From the NCBI RefSeq assembly GCF_024868665.1, contig NC_079900.1, positions 17,620,165 through 17,684,164 of the forward strand: a DNA stretch of 64,000 bases, in the 5' to 3' direction. The position numbers were made by a program, and so were the translations under genes. Below, piece after piece: positions 10,841-24,432 of this stretch; the first letter of the stretch is position 1, and each line of letters opens with the position of its first letter. The notes under the pieces were generated by a model, which was not told the origin of the DNA, ran no database searches, and was given only the letters and a program-made list of their open reading frames with translations. This DNA comes from Triplophysa rosa (lineage: Eukaryota; Chordata; Actinopteri; Cypriniformes; Nemacheilidae).

Positions 10841-13800
10841 TTACAATAAAGCCAAAAGACTGTCAAGCGTCTTCACGATCGGCAAAACTCCAAAAAGCCT
10901 CCTGAATAAAGTATATCGAATGAGCTATATTTTTTAATTAATAAAAGCAACACTTATTTTATTCCCGTGATTATGGAGAGATGATCCTTTCGAGCTCAAT
11001 TTTTTCTTTCGTGTTTCGGTAAGAAAAACTAAACCCTTTAGTCCATTAAAAAATGGTATTGTTCCTCCAATGAATCGGTGGGTAACACGGTATTTTCCTT
11101 AGTGTCACTGACCTCTGTGTAGATTTTTTACCTAACAAGCATGTAGAGAGTGCTGCATTTGCCCCTATTTGACAGTGACTAATTGCTGAAAGTGTGCGTA
11201 GTGCTTGTTAGGCCAGTGGAAGTTTCACAGACTTCGCAGCCAAGCTAAATTCATTATCCTCTCTTCCCTATTCACTGCACCCCGTCAACTCGCAGCAACC
11301 AAACCAGCCTAATTTAAATAAATCTACCAACTCCAATACGGAAAAACCAAGTCGGTCCGTTTGAAAAAACTACTGAGTTACGATGGGTTGCTTCTTGTTA
11401 TTGTATTATAATCTTTTTCTGAAGGGAGTATTTCTTTTAACCGAGTTACCTCTGCAGATGTCAATGTTGGGCCCATTTAGCCAGTATGGGGAGTAAATGG
11501 CGTACAGGGTACCAGCAGGACAGGTTCCCCCATCAATCTCGTCTTCCGTCCCGCTCGCTTATTACCTGCCTGCTGTTTGCCTATTTATGTCCTCTGTTTA
11601 GCCAAAACACACATAGGGGGTACACCAATTAAATCAGGGTGGGATCCAAGCTGTGGATCATTGCCGGTGAGTTTAGCATCGATGCTACGCTGTTTGACCC
11701 AGAAAGCGTCAATGAGGTGACGTAGCAAACAGATGGCGGGCTAAGAGAGGGTGGGAACCAAGTCTCTGCCAGACTGTACCTGACAGGAGTGTCATAATTC
11801 ATGATGGGTGCCAACGTTCTCCCTCCAAAAAAACGAAACAAAAGCCCTCCTCTCGTTCTCCTCTCGTTTCTCGCGTAGCTCTCGACGGCGTCTACGAACA
11901 CCCCCCTCCCCCCGAACCTGCGTCCCTGGACAGGTTTCAGCGTTTAAATTTGAAAATGATTTGTCCTGCCCTCTTAATAATAGATGAGAGCATGAGTTGG
12001 GGTCCCTTCAATAAACTCCCTCCTTGCTTTAATTAGTGAACAAAAAGCCCAGCCTGCTGAGGACTGGAGCTCGGGCGCTGTGTTGGTAATTAAAACTGAA
12101 ACCACCAAAAGGAGAGGAGGGGAAAGGCTCTATTTTTATCGCACAGGCTGTTTGGTGTTGAGTGCCCATGGAAGGTTCTGCAATAAAGGGTGATAATGAA
12201 GGTGTGAGACCTCTGGGGGCCAACCGGGCGCTCGCTACAATGGTTGCTCTCACACCAGACTGAAATACAGGGAGCAATTAGTGAAGGCAGCACATAGACT
12301 GGTCACTGGAGATTAGTTAACACCTCAGGAGCTGCGCTTCAGGACGGGCACATGCTTGTTTTCCCTCCGCACGATTTGCTTTTTAAGAATAAACTAACAG
12401 CATAATGATGAGAGAGAGTGTAATTTTCGCTTCGAAACTGTATTCTGTGCAAAAGAATGGCTGGGGTCAACAAGCTGGCATTGCCGCGCGACGTTACCGT
12501 GTTGCCGTGTGTCTCGATGTAATGGTGTTGGTCCAGATTGCTATCTGGACTGGTCAAGTTTGCAATCACTCTTTTAGGATTACAGGAACGTTTCTGAAGG
12601 CCATCCTAGAATCTGTGATGAGCTACAGCTCGAGGCCAGAAACCTTAAGCCTGACTGCTAATCCAGAAGACATTGTTAATAGAGGCCACATACGAGCCGC
12701 TAAGCCTGTATGTTCGTAATGTTAAATAATTGAAGTCATAAAAAGCCAATTAACTTCGCCCCCGGTCACGCGCGTTCTCGCTCGCACACGCATGCACAAA
12801 CGTCCAAAGATCGCGAATTTAGCCATTGAGACCGGCTTGTTCCGCATCGCTGGAGTTTATCGGTTAGATGGTGTGTCGGGGTGAACGGACAGAGTGGACA
12901 TGTCGTCACTTCCTCAAGAAAAAAATGTGTTTCCTGGTGAAGAAAAGGAATAAATGCAGAAATTGCGAAGAAAAAGACGCATGCTCTTTCTCTCTTCCCC
13001 TCATCCACAACCACCCCAGACATCATTTTCTCGCAAGAAAGGAATTTCGCCAAAATATTTGCTTCAAGGAAAATAACAACAGTCAAACGCAATATTGGAT
13101 CAGTCAAATTCGAGCCATTTAAATTTGAATGCGAGTGAAGTGGAGGAGGCAGACGTTGTTAAATATGATGCTTGAATGAAAGTCTAAACCTTCCAATACC
13201 TCTAAGCAATGTACCTCAATGAGATGAATTAACTGTAAATGGCTCCCTCTCTCTGCGAGTGTCTTCCAATTTAAAATCTCATTATTCGTTGAAGATCCAG
13301 AACAAGGTGACTCTTAGGATAGATCGAATAAGTGAAGATAATCTTACCGTCCAGTTTTATGCAAATAGGAGATGTATTGAATCAACTAAAAGAAGAAAGG
13401 CGAATCAAATAAGCTAAGAAAGCAAGGTTAGGTTAAAAACTCAGCGTGAATTGTGCTTCTGACGGCGAGCACCTCGGCTCGCGGCTTTGTGGCATTGTGT
13501 GCAAAGTTGCAAAGTGTATTATGGCTGTCGTCGAAGTTATACTTCCTCTAGTCCTGCGTTTAATGTATTAAGGAAATCGCTGCCAGGAGCTTCATGTGGA
13601 TTTGAGTGGGTTTCGGTGAAAGAATAGGGTCGCTCGTGGCTGTTCAAACATTCATTCGACATGTTTGGGAGAGAAAGGTACACAACGTCGTACGCAATAT
13701 CCAGTCCGATAGCTATAATGAACTTGCAAGCAAAGATGTGGTGCAGGGCTCAGATAGCCGACATGTGAGGGTTCAAGTTGATCACCATTCCTTCATTAAT

Positions 13801-14814
13801 AATGCAAGATTCATTACACAGAAATGTGAACTTGCATTTTTTTACACCCAGCCTGAATATAAAGCTTAAATATTAAGTGATGTAATTTGTTCGTGACCCA
13901 AAGCGTGACCTAAGATGATAATACAAAATCCTACATCATATCCTTCTCGCATACCCCAAGACAATGAAAAATGTTATGAAGACTGTTGTTGGATTTATTA
14001 GATTAGCTTTGTTTGTTTTATGCGGTGTATTTCATTTTCTTATTTTTTTCTTTATTTTTAGTGCACAATTGCAGTTTGTGGTTGTAGCTTTTGTCTGTAA
14101 GGTCAATTGGATTTTTTTTGTTTTGACTAAGTGGACTTTGCATGTCCTGCAACAGACTAATTATCAATTTACACCCACAGAGTGCAGAGATTTGCTATGG
14201 AGTAAAGTTGAGGTCTTACAGGCGTTTTTGTAAGTTTCAGATATAGCTGTTCCGGGCTTGGGTAATGCCGCACAAAGAAGCCTCTGGAGAGAATTTTTTT
14301 CTCATTTCTGTTTTTTTTGTACTGTGGATTTACAAGATTTATTGCAAAGACAGCTGTGTGTCAACCACTCTGAGCTCCTGCAGGCCCCCCATCATTCCAT
14401 ATTACAAGTCCTTTGAACATTAGTGTTCTTCACTCTGAGCTGCTGACATCCCGTGTGAATCTGAGGATGTGCAATTATACACATTTAAGCATAACTGCTC
14501 TGCACTGATGTATTGTGGAGTTTGCTCAACATCCAGAGCCATGTCATTCACCGCGCTGTTAAAGATATAGCGGTACATCCACTTCGTTGATATGTCAGAA
14601 ACGTATGATGTCTTACCACGCAAACTCATGTTAGAATAATGTCTGAGAAAGAAGTGATTATGGTTGCAACTGACCTGTGCTAATCCGATTTATAAACAAG
14701 AAAACAAGTATGAATAGGTTCAAATAAGATTCATGCCATTAAAAAAAATTAATGTAACAGACAAATACTTTAGGTTCATATAACGCTAAAGGGAAAAAAA
14801 AATAAAATCCCTAA
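10841..14814. other. Gene-free sequence, enhancer-like at 11.2-12.8 kb
   Basis: About 11220-12340 is repeat-free, balanced in composition and carries words such as GCTTTAATTAGTGAAC near 12027 and GGTAATTAAAACTG near 12084. 12720-13470 is also unique. 13870-14810 is AT-rich. Open frames on both strands (for example 12766-13122) overlap and match no family. Confidence 0.3.
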
Positions 14815-16775
14815 AATGCTATAAGAATATATTTATCCTATGCTATAGGAAAATGTTTGTAAGATCGTATAAAGCTATAAGTAAACATGCTAAAGGTAAA
14901 CATTTTTAAAATTGTATAGAACTATAAACTTTTTTAAGATCATATAATGCTATTGGTAACATATTTAAGATGGTATAGTGCTATAGGCAAACATTTTTTA
15001 GATGGTATAGTGCTATAGGAAAACATTTTTAAGATGGTATAGTGCTATAGGTAAACGTTTTTAAGATGGTATAGTGCTATAGGTAAACATATTTAAGATC
15101 GTATAGTGCTATAGGTAAACGTTTTTAAGATCGTATAGTGCTATAGGTAAACATTTTTAAGATCGTATAGTGCTATAGGTAAACGTTTTTAAGATGGTAT
15201 AGTGCTATAGGTAAACATATTTAAGATCGTATAGTGCTATAGGTAAACGTTTTTAAGATGGTATAGTGCTATAGGTAAACATTTTTAAGATCGTATAGTG
15301 CCTATAGGTAAACGTTTTTAAGATCGTATAGTGCTATAGGTAAACATTTTTAAGATCGTATAGTGCTATAGGTAAACGTTTTTAAGATGGTATAGTGCTA
15401 TAGGTAAACATATTTAAGATCGTATAGTGCTATAGGTAAACGTTTTTAAGATGTATAGTGCTATAGGTAAACATTTTTAAGATCGTATAGTGCTATAGGA
15501 GAAACTAGTTTTTAAGATCGTATAGTGCTATAGGATAAACATTTTTAAGATGGTATAGTGCTATAGGTAAACGTTTTTAAGAATTTAAGAGTATAGTGCT
15601 ATAGGTAAACATATTTAAGATCGTATAGTGCTATAGGATAAACATTTTAAGATGGTATAGTGCTATAGGAAAACTTTTTAAGATCGTATAGTGCTATAGG
15701 TAAACATTTTTAAGATAATATAGTGCTGTTGGTAAACATTTTTAAGATCAGATAATGTTATAGTTAAACATTCTTAAGGTCGATATATTCTATAGGTAAA
15801 CATTTATTAAGATCGGTATAGTGCTATAGGAAAACATTTTTAAGATCGTATAGTGCTATAGGAAAACATTTTTAAGATGGTATAGTGCTATAGGTAAACG
15901 TTTTTAAGATGTATAGTGCTATAGGTAAACATATTTAAGATCGTATAGTGCTATAGGAAACATTTTAAGAGTATAGTGCTATAGGAAACATTTTAAGATC
16001 GTATAGTGCATAGGTAAACATTTTTAAGATCGTATAGTGGTTGGAAACTTTTTAAATCGATAGGTAATAAGTCGATCTATAGGATAAACAGTTTTTAATG
16101 GTATAGTGCATAGGTAAATTTTAGAGTCGTATAGTGCTATGAGTAAAACTTTTTAAGATCGTATAGTGCTATAGGTAAACATTTTTAAGATAATATAGTG
16201 CTGTTGGTAAACATTTTTAAGATCAGATAATGTTATAGTTAAACATTCTTAAGGTCATATAATTCTATAGGTAAACATTTTTTAAATGGTATAGTGCCAT
16301 AGGTAAATATTTTTTTAAGATGATATAGTGCTATAGGTAAACATATTTAAGATCGTATAGTGCTATAGGAAAACATTTTTAAGATCGTATAGTGCTATAG
16401 GAAAACATTTTTAAGATGGTATAGTGCTATAGGTAAACGTTTTTAAGATGATATAGTGCTATAGGTAAACATATTTAAGATCGTATAGTGCTATAGGAAA
16501 ACATTTTAAGATGGTATAGTGCTATAGGAAAACTTTTTAAGATCGTATAGTGCTATAGGTAAACATTTTTAAGATAATATAGTGCTGTTGGTAAACATTT
16601 TTAAGATCAGATAATGTTATAGTTAAACATTCTTAAGGTCATATAATTCTATAGGTAAACATTTTTTAAATGGTATAGTGCCATAGGTAAATATTTTTTT
16701 AAAGATCGTATAGTGCTATAGAAAAACATTTTCGAGTTTCTATGCTATAGGAAAAAATACTTAAATTCTGCTTGT
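14815..16775. repeat. Minisatellite, 32-bp unit, about 60 copies
   Basis: The unit reads approximately AAGATCGTATAGTGCTATAG then GTAAACATTTTT (32 bp, for example 15127 to 15159). Each unit contains the dyad TATAG-TG-CTATA. Units vary at fixed points: GATCG/GATGG and AACATTTTT/AACGTTTTT/AACATATTT, with the AACGT and AACAT forms tending to alternate between about 15030 and 15450. The flanks (14815-15000 and 16720-16775) are diverged units. A variant block recurs at 15712, 16187 and 16571. Units at about 15470-16140 include many insertions and deletions. Confidence 0.95.
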
Positions 16776-19700
16776 GCTTTAAGAACCCAAGTGGGCTCTA
16801 TGGAGCGATATCTAGAATAATATGCTGATCTATACTTTTATACAGCCAGCTCAAGTGGTATATAGCTAAAAAATTGTTGCTGGCTCATTTCTGAACCTTA
16901 GGTGCTACGAAGCAGGAGCAGAGAGATGAAGAAGAGGGAGAACCGGCAAGATGATTGATTCTTCAAGCCTGTCAGCACATTAGTGAGGATGAAAACAAAT
17001 CCAGGGTCAGAGTTGTACGGTGGGCCGTGAAGAATCTTCTCTTCCTCTTCCTCCTGCCAGGGAAAGGATCAAAGTTACAGCAGCGGCTCCATGGCTTCGA
17101 CGTCCTCTGTCAGCCGTGGTGAAAAGTCATGATTTTATGGGTGAAAATGAGATTTATGGATGCGTTCATTGCAAAATACGTTCCAGTGCGTTTGCGAGTT
17201 ACAGTAGCTGTGAATTTGGCAGGGCGGGTTGCTATGTGCGAGGAGATGCCAACAAAACAATGACAGTTACATGGCAGGAATTTGGTTAGAGTAATCCTCG
17301 CTGTTTATTCTTTTTTTTTGTTTAATCTGGCCAATGCGTTATAAAACTGAAACGTATAAATAAACGTACTCCATGCGAGCACTACACTCCTGTCCCTCTG
17401 ACTGGCTATCCTGTTTGATTTGGCAGGATATTAATCATTTGTGTCAATAAAAAGCGTAGTGAATGCAAATATCCGGGCTTGCCGTCAATAAGTAACCATG
17501 AAACCAGTGCAAATTAACCTCTAAATGTCATGGGAAAACCCAATACCAAATCCATTATCTGCTGATAGGTAGAAAATGCTCATATTACTGTGGTGCTTCA
17601 CAGACTGAAGGAAAAAAGAGCACTTGAATGCCTACCGAGGTCTGTTCAGATTCCAGCCTCTGATGCTTCTTCATTGCAACCTTATAAATGCCACCAAAAC
17701 TAGCTGCTTTCATTATTTACGTCAACATGATGAAACTATGAGCAAGCGCAAAAAGCAGCAGTCCAATATCACTGTGGTTCATCACAGAGCGTATTGCTGT
17801 GTGTGCTTGCTGGACCAAAAAAATCTTTTCCTAATCTTTATTTTGTTCAAATCTGTAAAAAGCAAAAAGGATGATTTGAAGTTTTCTTTTTAAGCTTAAA
17901 CCTAATTTTGGTAGATTTATGCTTAAAACGAGAAAAAAAAACATTTGCCGGAGGGGTAAGAACAATAAAATTTATTCAATCTTTATTCTCTGAATACAAA
18001 TCTTAATATGCCATTTTGCAATCTAATGTATATCTCATTTTACAGAGACAAAAAGGTTTTTTACAGTGCAAAGCTTTCTGCCATGAATGTACAGTAGAGA
18101 AGAGCATTTTTCTTCCCTAAACGTGTGAACTTTTGCTACGATCCTCAGCTATTAGACGTTTCGCTCACATGGCATCTATTTACGAGCACACTCTCTAATC
18201 CATTAAAAGGGGTTCATGCGCAAACCAATGTGTCTGTGCATAATTTTAATAGTACAAAGCTCTTCAGTGTTAACCTCACTACCCGTGCTTTATTATAAAG
18301 CAGGTTAGAGCTTTATCCCATCAAGTACATTTTATGGAAATTGTGTAATTTAGGAATCCAGCTAATATTAAAAGTAATGTCACACACCAAGGTCCTAATA
18401 TTCATAAGCGCTTGTTTCACGCGTCTCATTAAGTGTTTATATTGTGTTGCATCGGCGCACAGAATGACTCCAAAGTCTTTGATAAGGTCACTCAACTTTA
18501 ACAGCGCTCGAACTGTCACTTTGAAAATATGTTGGTAAGCTGCGATATGTCGGCCGATGACAAGACATCTTAAAAAAAACATTGAAATGTTGATGATAAG
18601 CCTTGGGGAAAAAAAGCACAAATCCATGAAACTGCTGTTCCCGACAATGACAATATCAACACAAATGTCAACATTGAGAGGTTAGCACATGCCCGGGTGG
18701 GCGAGGATGCAGCTGAGCGGCGAGGTGCGGTATGACATGGGGAGACTGAGCCGGTGGGCTTTGTTTTTATCCAGAGACCACTATGCTGCCCGGTTTGACT
18801 ATAGAGAGGTTGCATACACGTGTGGTTTGTTTGTATACTCAATATGCACTGCTGTTTTTGTGCACGTGCTTCTATGCGTGGCATTGTGCTGCAGGGTTCC
18901 TCCAAATTTCTCTGTGACATTTCAAGATCGATCCCTTGTTTCTTCTCTATATGTCTCTTCTGGAGTTATTAAAGACATACGAGTCTATTTAAAATGAAGA
19001 GGGTGTGTTATGCTCTTTCGAATTATATTTCATTATACTCCATATGAGAAATGCAGTGTTTGTTTGCCGAGACGCCCAAGCTCTTGAGCAATACAGAATT
19101 CTTTAGCATATATTACTTGAGGGTTTTACCCACCAAGCCAACTTTCTCCCCCATTTAAACAGGCTTTACTCTCCCTCAGCCACTTAAAGGAATTATGACA
19201 GATGAGCTGTGGCAGAACAACATCATTTGTGTTTATAAGACATGCAAATCTCATTGCTTTCTGTGTGCCATTTAAAAGCTCTCTGTTTGCTGAATCATCC
19301 CGCTCATGTATTTCGCTTGCATAGATGTTAGTATTGACAAACTTGTTTGCCTTTTCGTGATAAGATTTTATTAGTATTTGACAAATAAGAAAAAAACATA
19401 TTTGATGTTTTCAAGCTCAAACCTAACTAACTACAGTAATGGTGTCGGAACATCTTAGTGGCAAGCTTTTCATAGTACTTGCTAAAGCTTGAGCAAAGAG
19501 TATATTATTAAAGCAGATCCATTAATTCCTGCATGTAGACACAGGGCTTGTGTAAAAAACATTGCCGGGCTCATTTGTGGCATTTCTCTCGTTTTACATT
19601 CAGCTCTCTGTGTGTGCAAAAGTGTCTCTGTACTGCTGTGAAATACATCCTGACATTTCACAAATCTATTTGTTATGAGAAAGGTTGTTTAGTTTCCTTT

Positions 19701-21511
19701 TTGTTCGGCTCATTGAACTGCACAGGGGCCACCAGGCGCTCCAACCAGGCGAGCGTTTTTTTACCACCTCCAAAGCTTTTCATGTTCCTGTTGACTGCGT
19801 TCCGATTTCTAATTGATATGTCCAGATAAGACACCGGACATGTATTGTGCTCACGTGGATGCAAAGTTTTGAATATTATTTTAGGATCATAAAGCTCCCG
19901 CAGTAAGAATGGTCAAAGGTGGGAATATTTAACACTGGGAGGGATTTCTCCCTTTGAGAGTGCTAATTACTAACTGAGGACAACGCCGTCTCCGTCACTC
20001 AATATTAATACAGCCGCTCATTGATGTCTGGCAAGCTGTCTAGACATCACCTGAGCCATTAATCAGAGTCATGTTAAAGCAGAGTCACATCTACTGTAGC
20101 TGCAGCACAGACTTCCGTCAGATAACCGGAGCGGGTCTCCGTGGCACAACCAATGAGTGACTAATACAGCCCTGATCAGGACGCTCAAAGTCCCGTGTTA
20201 ACATTTTAAATCTACGGGTTGATAAAAGGTGAATGCGAGGAAATGTTGCAGTAGCGTTTCTCCGAATCACACACCTCTTGATTTGCAATTCCAAAAATCA
20301 GGTACATAAATAGAGCTTCACGGCCGTGGCGTGAAACCAACTAAAAAACCTTGAATAGATTGGGAATTTTAAAGTCAAGATCAAATGGGAATCACACAAA
20401 GGAGGCAGCAAGTGGAATTGAAAGTGTGATACAGAGGAGGGGGGGGGTGTGGATAAATACAGGATTAGACTCCGCAGGCCTGGTTCCCACAGATTGCCTG
20501 AAACGGGAGTTACAGATTTAAAGCAGGTAGCTGCTGTTGACAGGTTCAGTTGTGCGCAGGCATTTCTCCCCCTCCCTGCCCCATTTTCTGCATGTCTTAC
20601 ACATTAAAGCAGACCCATGTCAAAACCTGTTTACATGTAATCAAAAGGGCTGTGACATGTTCTAGTCTGCTTTACTATACCTGGATGATGTGACAGTTTG
20701 ACTCATTGTTTATGTATGGGATGGACTGGGAAGATCTGACAGTGTTGACTGGTCTAATTTTGCTCTGATTTGATCCAACCCTCTGATGTTAGTTTGACAC
20801 AATTTTGCCTTCATTTCTTTACACACAAACAGGTTTAGATGGTTGCTTTTGTGTGCGTCAGCAAGTTTAGCAGCTCCATGTTTAATGGGATAAGGAGGGA
20901 CATGTGGGTCACTTCAATCCCAGGCCAATTGAGTGTTTTTAATGCAATTTGTGGTCTCCCTCTGCTAGTAGGATTTGTTCCATACTGTTAGATGTGGAGT
21001 CAATTACACAGTATCTCTGGAGTGAATTTGGAGGAATTGCTCATCTTGCTATAAAGATGCTTATGTCTAGAATATGTGAGCTTGCCCTGGCAGTTCCTTA
21101 CTTGGTGCTATACAAATAGTGCTTTGGAAACTCTTCAATATGTCGTGGTTAGACATATTTCACATTATTATCGTTATTTATATAGCCATTTTAATTACAA
21201 TAGCAATACATTGTTATTACTCAGTAGTTACAATGTTATTACATGATGGTTAACGTGTGATGGTGTTATTTCTGTGTTAAAGCCCTCTAACTGTACTCTT
21301 CATCTTCTCAGCAAGTGCACCACCCTGTAAAATGTCTACAGTATGTGTTTGTATTCTTGAGAAGAGGTTCCCTAGTGCCTTAAGTGTTATATCACACACA
21401 TCTCACACCCCCAGCTGGAGCTCTATACATTAATGTATAAACTGCTTGTGCAGACTCAGCTGTTGTTTGTAAGCTGGAGGCCATATCAGTGGGGAGCACT
21501 ACAAGCATGCA

Positions 21512-21543
21512 AACACACACACACACACACACACACGCACACT
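21512..21543. repeat. (CA)n microsatellite
   Basis: About 15 CA units with one CG interruption near the right end. A second dinucleotide array of a different type lies only about 215 bp to the right. Confidence 0.97.
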
Positions 21544-21757
21544 CAGATTGAGGTTTATACGTGCATTTTGTGACATTATATCATCCTCGTTCGGTCCATA
21601 TTTTCACTACAATTAGTGTGTAATGTTGTTCCATGGATTGCGTTTTATGCAATATTCCAGTTGCATTTTGTTTAAAATGCAAACGTTTACGGATTATTTG
21701 ATTTTCTTAGCTGAACAGAAAAAGATTAGTTAAAAGACGCGTATGTGAGCTCAATGT

Positions 21758-21770
21758 AGAGAGAGAGAGC

Positions 21771-21816
<46 letters not shown>
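21758..21816. repeat. (GA)n microsatellite
   Basis: Almost uninterrupted GA/AG dinucleotides with a few GGGAG interruptions. Confidence 0.97.
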
Positions 21817-22649
21817 ATAAGGCCCAGGGAGTGTGTATGAATCACCAGCAGAATCAAGGCACTTATTCGCTGAATGATGGTCTATTTTGTTTAGACCCGG
21901 CAGTAAATAGAAAGCCTTCACTCCATAATATCGTTATTATTGAAAATGTTCTATATGATTAATCATAGATTTGAAGCACACCCCCAATGACTTACCGGAT
22001 AATGTTAACAAATAATTCTCCCTCGAGGGCTTCTATTAATAATTTTCATATTCTTTCCAAATATTATTCCACCCACCTGCTGGGTGAGATTCATTTTTTT
22101 CCTTCGTTTTGTGATCATACATTATTTAGTCCCGTGCCACATCTAATAAATGATGTTGACATATGCTCTAGGAGGGAGCAGAGCCTGGAAATGTTGGATG
22201 ATAAGCTTCTTTGCATTCACACTGGATCCAATTTTGTCCTATCAGTAAGTGTGTGTTGGGCTGCAGACATAGTCCACTAGGCCCAGAGATGTCCTGGGGC
22301 TTGTGATTAGTGAAAGGGAAAAAAAACGTGAGGCAGAATCGCACGGGATTCGAGAAACAGAACTCGCAAAACTGCCTTATCAAGACTGCTATCAGCTGTC
22401 CCGGTAATGTCCCCCCATTGCTGTCGAGAGCTTGATTTCCAATTTCCTTTCAATATCTATGTCTATTTTTGTGTTTTCGTCGTGCTTTCTGATATCTATG
22501 GATTTACCCATGGGAGGTTATTACATTGATCTGCAATTTTTTACTTTTTGTGTTTGACTGATTCAAACGCTTAATTGCATCCAAAAATCATTATTTTTAA
22601 AGTCTTGTGTATGTAAACAAATATTTCCGTTTAAGGCATAGTATGAAAT

Positions 22650-22942
22650 TGATAGTTCACCCAAAAATTAAAATTCTGTCATAATTTACTCACTGTCATT
22701 GTCATTACAAACCTGTATGACTTTTTTTACTGCAGAACACAAAAGAAGATATTTTGAAGAATGTTGTTACCTGGCCCCCATTGACTTGGTTTTGTGTCTA
22801 TACAAAAGAAGTGAATGGGGACCGCAACTGTTCGGTTACCAACATTCTTCAAAATATCTTCTTTTGTGTTCTGCTGAAGAAAGAAAGTCTTACAGGTTTG
22901 AAATGAGGATGAGTAAATGATGACAGAATTGTCATGTTTTTA
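22650..22942. mobile_element. Foldback MITE, GGGATAGTTCACCC family, copy 1
   Basis: The left end GATAGTTCACCCAAAAATTA is clear and the right end is eroded (GATGACAGAATTGTCATG). Interior arms GCAGAACACAAAAGAAGATA and TATCTTCTTTTGTGTTCTGC are perfect inverse copies. An open frame across it (22699-22920) is an artefact of the hairpin sequence. Confidence 0.85.
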
Positions 22943-24058
22943 ATGTAATCATAATAGCCAGAACCATTATTGGTTTCATAATTGAATATATCCTCCCAAT
23001 ATTCCTTACAAAACAATTTTATTGTTGTGTCTTTAGTTTCATTTAGTTAACTCAAATGTAACTAATACATATTCATACACAGCAAATAGGTGCCACAATT
23101 TATTACTCAAAACTTTCTACAACCAGTTTATTTTTATCTTCCTCTGTAGTCTTAAGCAACCATATGTCTTAATTTAATGAACCTTCAGTGATTTAGGTTT
23201 AAAGTTGCTCACGAGAATCTTGCAGATTGAACCCATTGTGTTTTCCTTGAATGTGCAAATGTGTTCAGAGTTGTTCAGGGAATTTGGTTTCAAAAGCGGC
23301 GGCGGCGAATCAATTCAATCAATTCCTCTCCACCAATTGTTTGTTATTTTTCTGCTGACCACACTGCAAGGATTAATATTTGATTAGCCTTTAGGAGGAG
23401 AAGTGGAAAGTACTTATTAACCTTATTTGTCATCTGTCAGTGCCACTCTGTGTATTGGTCATTGCTGCAGGCGGTGTGGAGGAGGAGAACAAGAGTAGGA
23501 CCATTTTAATTTCCTCAGATGCCTCGCAGGGATGCTTGCAGGCATCTCACAGGGCAGCGGCGCCTTAATTAGCCACTTGGGCTGGAACATGCATCTATTT
23601 GCTATCAGTAATCTGATATTTTAAAGCAGCTGTCTGCTGCGGCGTTTGAGATCAACAAATCGGACATATACACAAAAAAGATGATGGTCGGTGTAACGCT
23701 AAAGGGGTTTTTAAACAGAGCCAATAAAACGAACACAATTAATAAACAAAATATTTGAATGTTCAAAACAGATTTTTGTTTTTATCATAATGATTGAATT
23801 CAACCAGTCAGTTGCTACAAATAAAGCTCTCTCTAGGGACATGGCCTCCAACAGTTTTCTGAGTTGTTGTGTGGTGTACACACCGTTTCTTCCACATTGG
23901 ATCAAAGTGATGTGGAGTGAATGCACATTGATCCACACTAATGAGGAAATCCTCAGCCCACACACGGATCTAACAGCCTCTGAGACCCAAGCACTCTGCT
24001 GTCTCAAAGAGCATTATAGTATCCGAAAGCCAACTTTGCTTTATTGTGTCTGATAATA
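22943..24058. other. Gene-free sequence
   Basis: AT-rich to about 23370. 23380-23660 is motif-rich and repeat-free (GCGCCTTAATTAGCCACTTG near 23560). The overlapping open frames at 23711-24053 are chance frames with no domain. Confidence 0.3.
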
Positions 24059-24432
24059 TGTGACCCGGGACGACAAAACCAGTCTTATGGGTAAATTTTT
24101 CGAAATTGAGATTTTTACATCACATGAAAGCCAAATAAACAAGCTTTCTATTGATGTATGGTTTGTTTAAAAAAATCTAAATATTGAGAAAATTGTCTTT
24201 GAAGTTGTTAAACATAGGCACTGTAGCATGCCATCCACTCACAAAAATATAGTTTTTAGATATTTAGGGTAGGACATTTACAAAATATCTTCATGGAACA
24301 TGATCTTTACTTAATAATAATGATTTTTGACATAAAAGAAAAATCTTTCATTTGACCCATACAATGTATTTTTGGCTTTTACTACAAATGTTCCCGTGCT
24401 ACTTAAGACTGGTTTTGTGATCCAGGGTCACA
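24059..24432. mobile_element. DNA element with TGTGACCC ends, short copy
   Basis: Begins TGTGACCCGGGACGACAAAA and ends TTTTGTGATCCAGGGTCACA, flanked by TA on both sides (24057-24058, 24433-24434). At 374 bp it is an internally deleted relative of the 592-bp copy at 28357-28948. Confidence 0.85.

Larger units (their letters stand above)
16776..22649. other. Gene-free sequence, enhancer-like around 19.9-20.6 kb
   Basis: Mostly unique sequence. 19890-20560 is repeat-free with GAGAGTGCTAATTACTAAC near 19956, CTCAATATTAATACAGCC near 19998 and GCCATTAATCAGAG near 20054. 17290-17560 and 21840-22130 are similar but shorter. Open frames up to 116 codons (18313-18997 on both strands) overlap each other and match nothing known. 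Confidence 0.3.

Noticed and set aside
14815..16775. CRISPR-like array (regular about 32-bp repeats)
   Set aside because: There are no unique spacers between repeats; units are head-to-tail, so it is a eukaryotic minisatellite.
18313..18997. Open frames of 102-116 codons on both strands
   Set aside because: They overlap each other, share no family resemblance and show no exon structure.
22699..22920. 73-codon open frame on the plus strand
   Set aside because: Lies entirely within a foldback MITE; not a gene.
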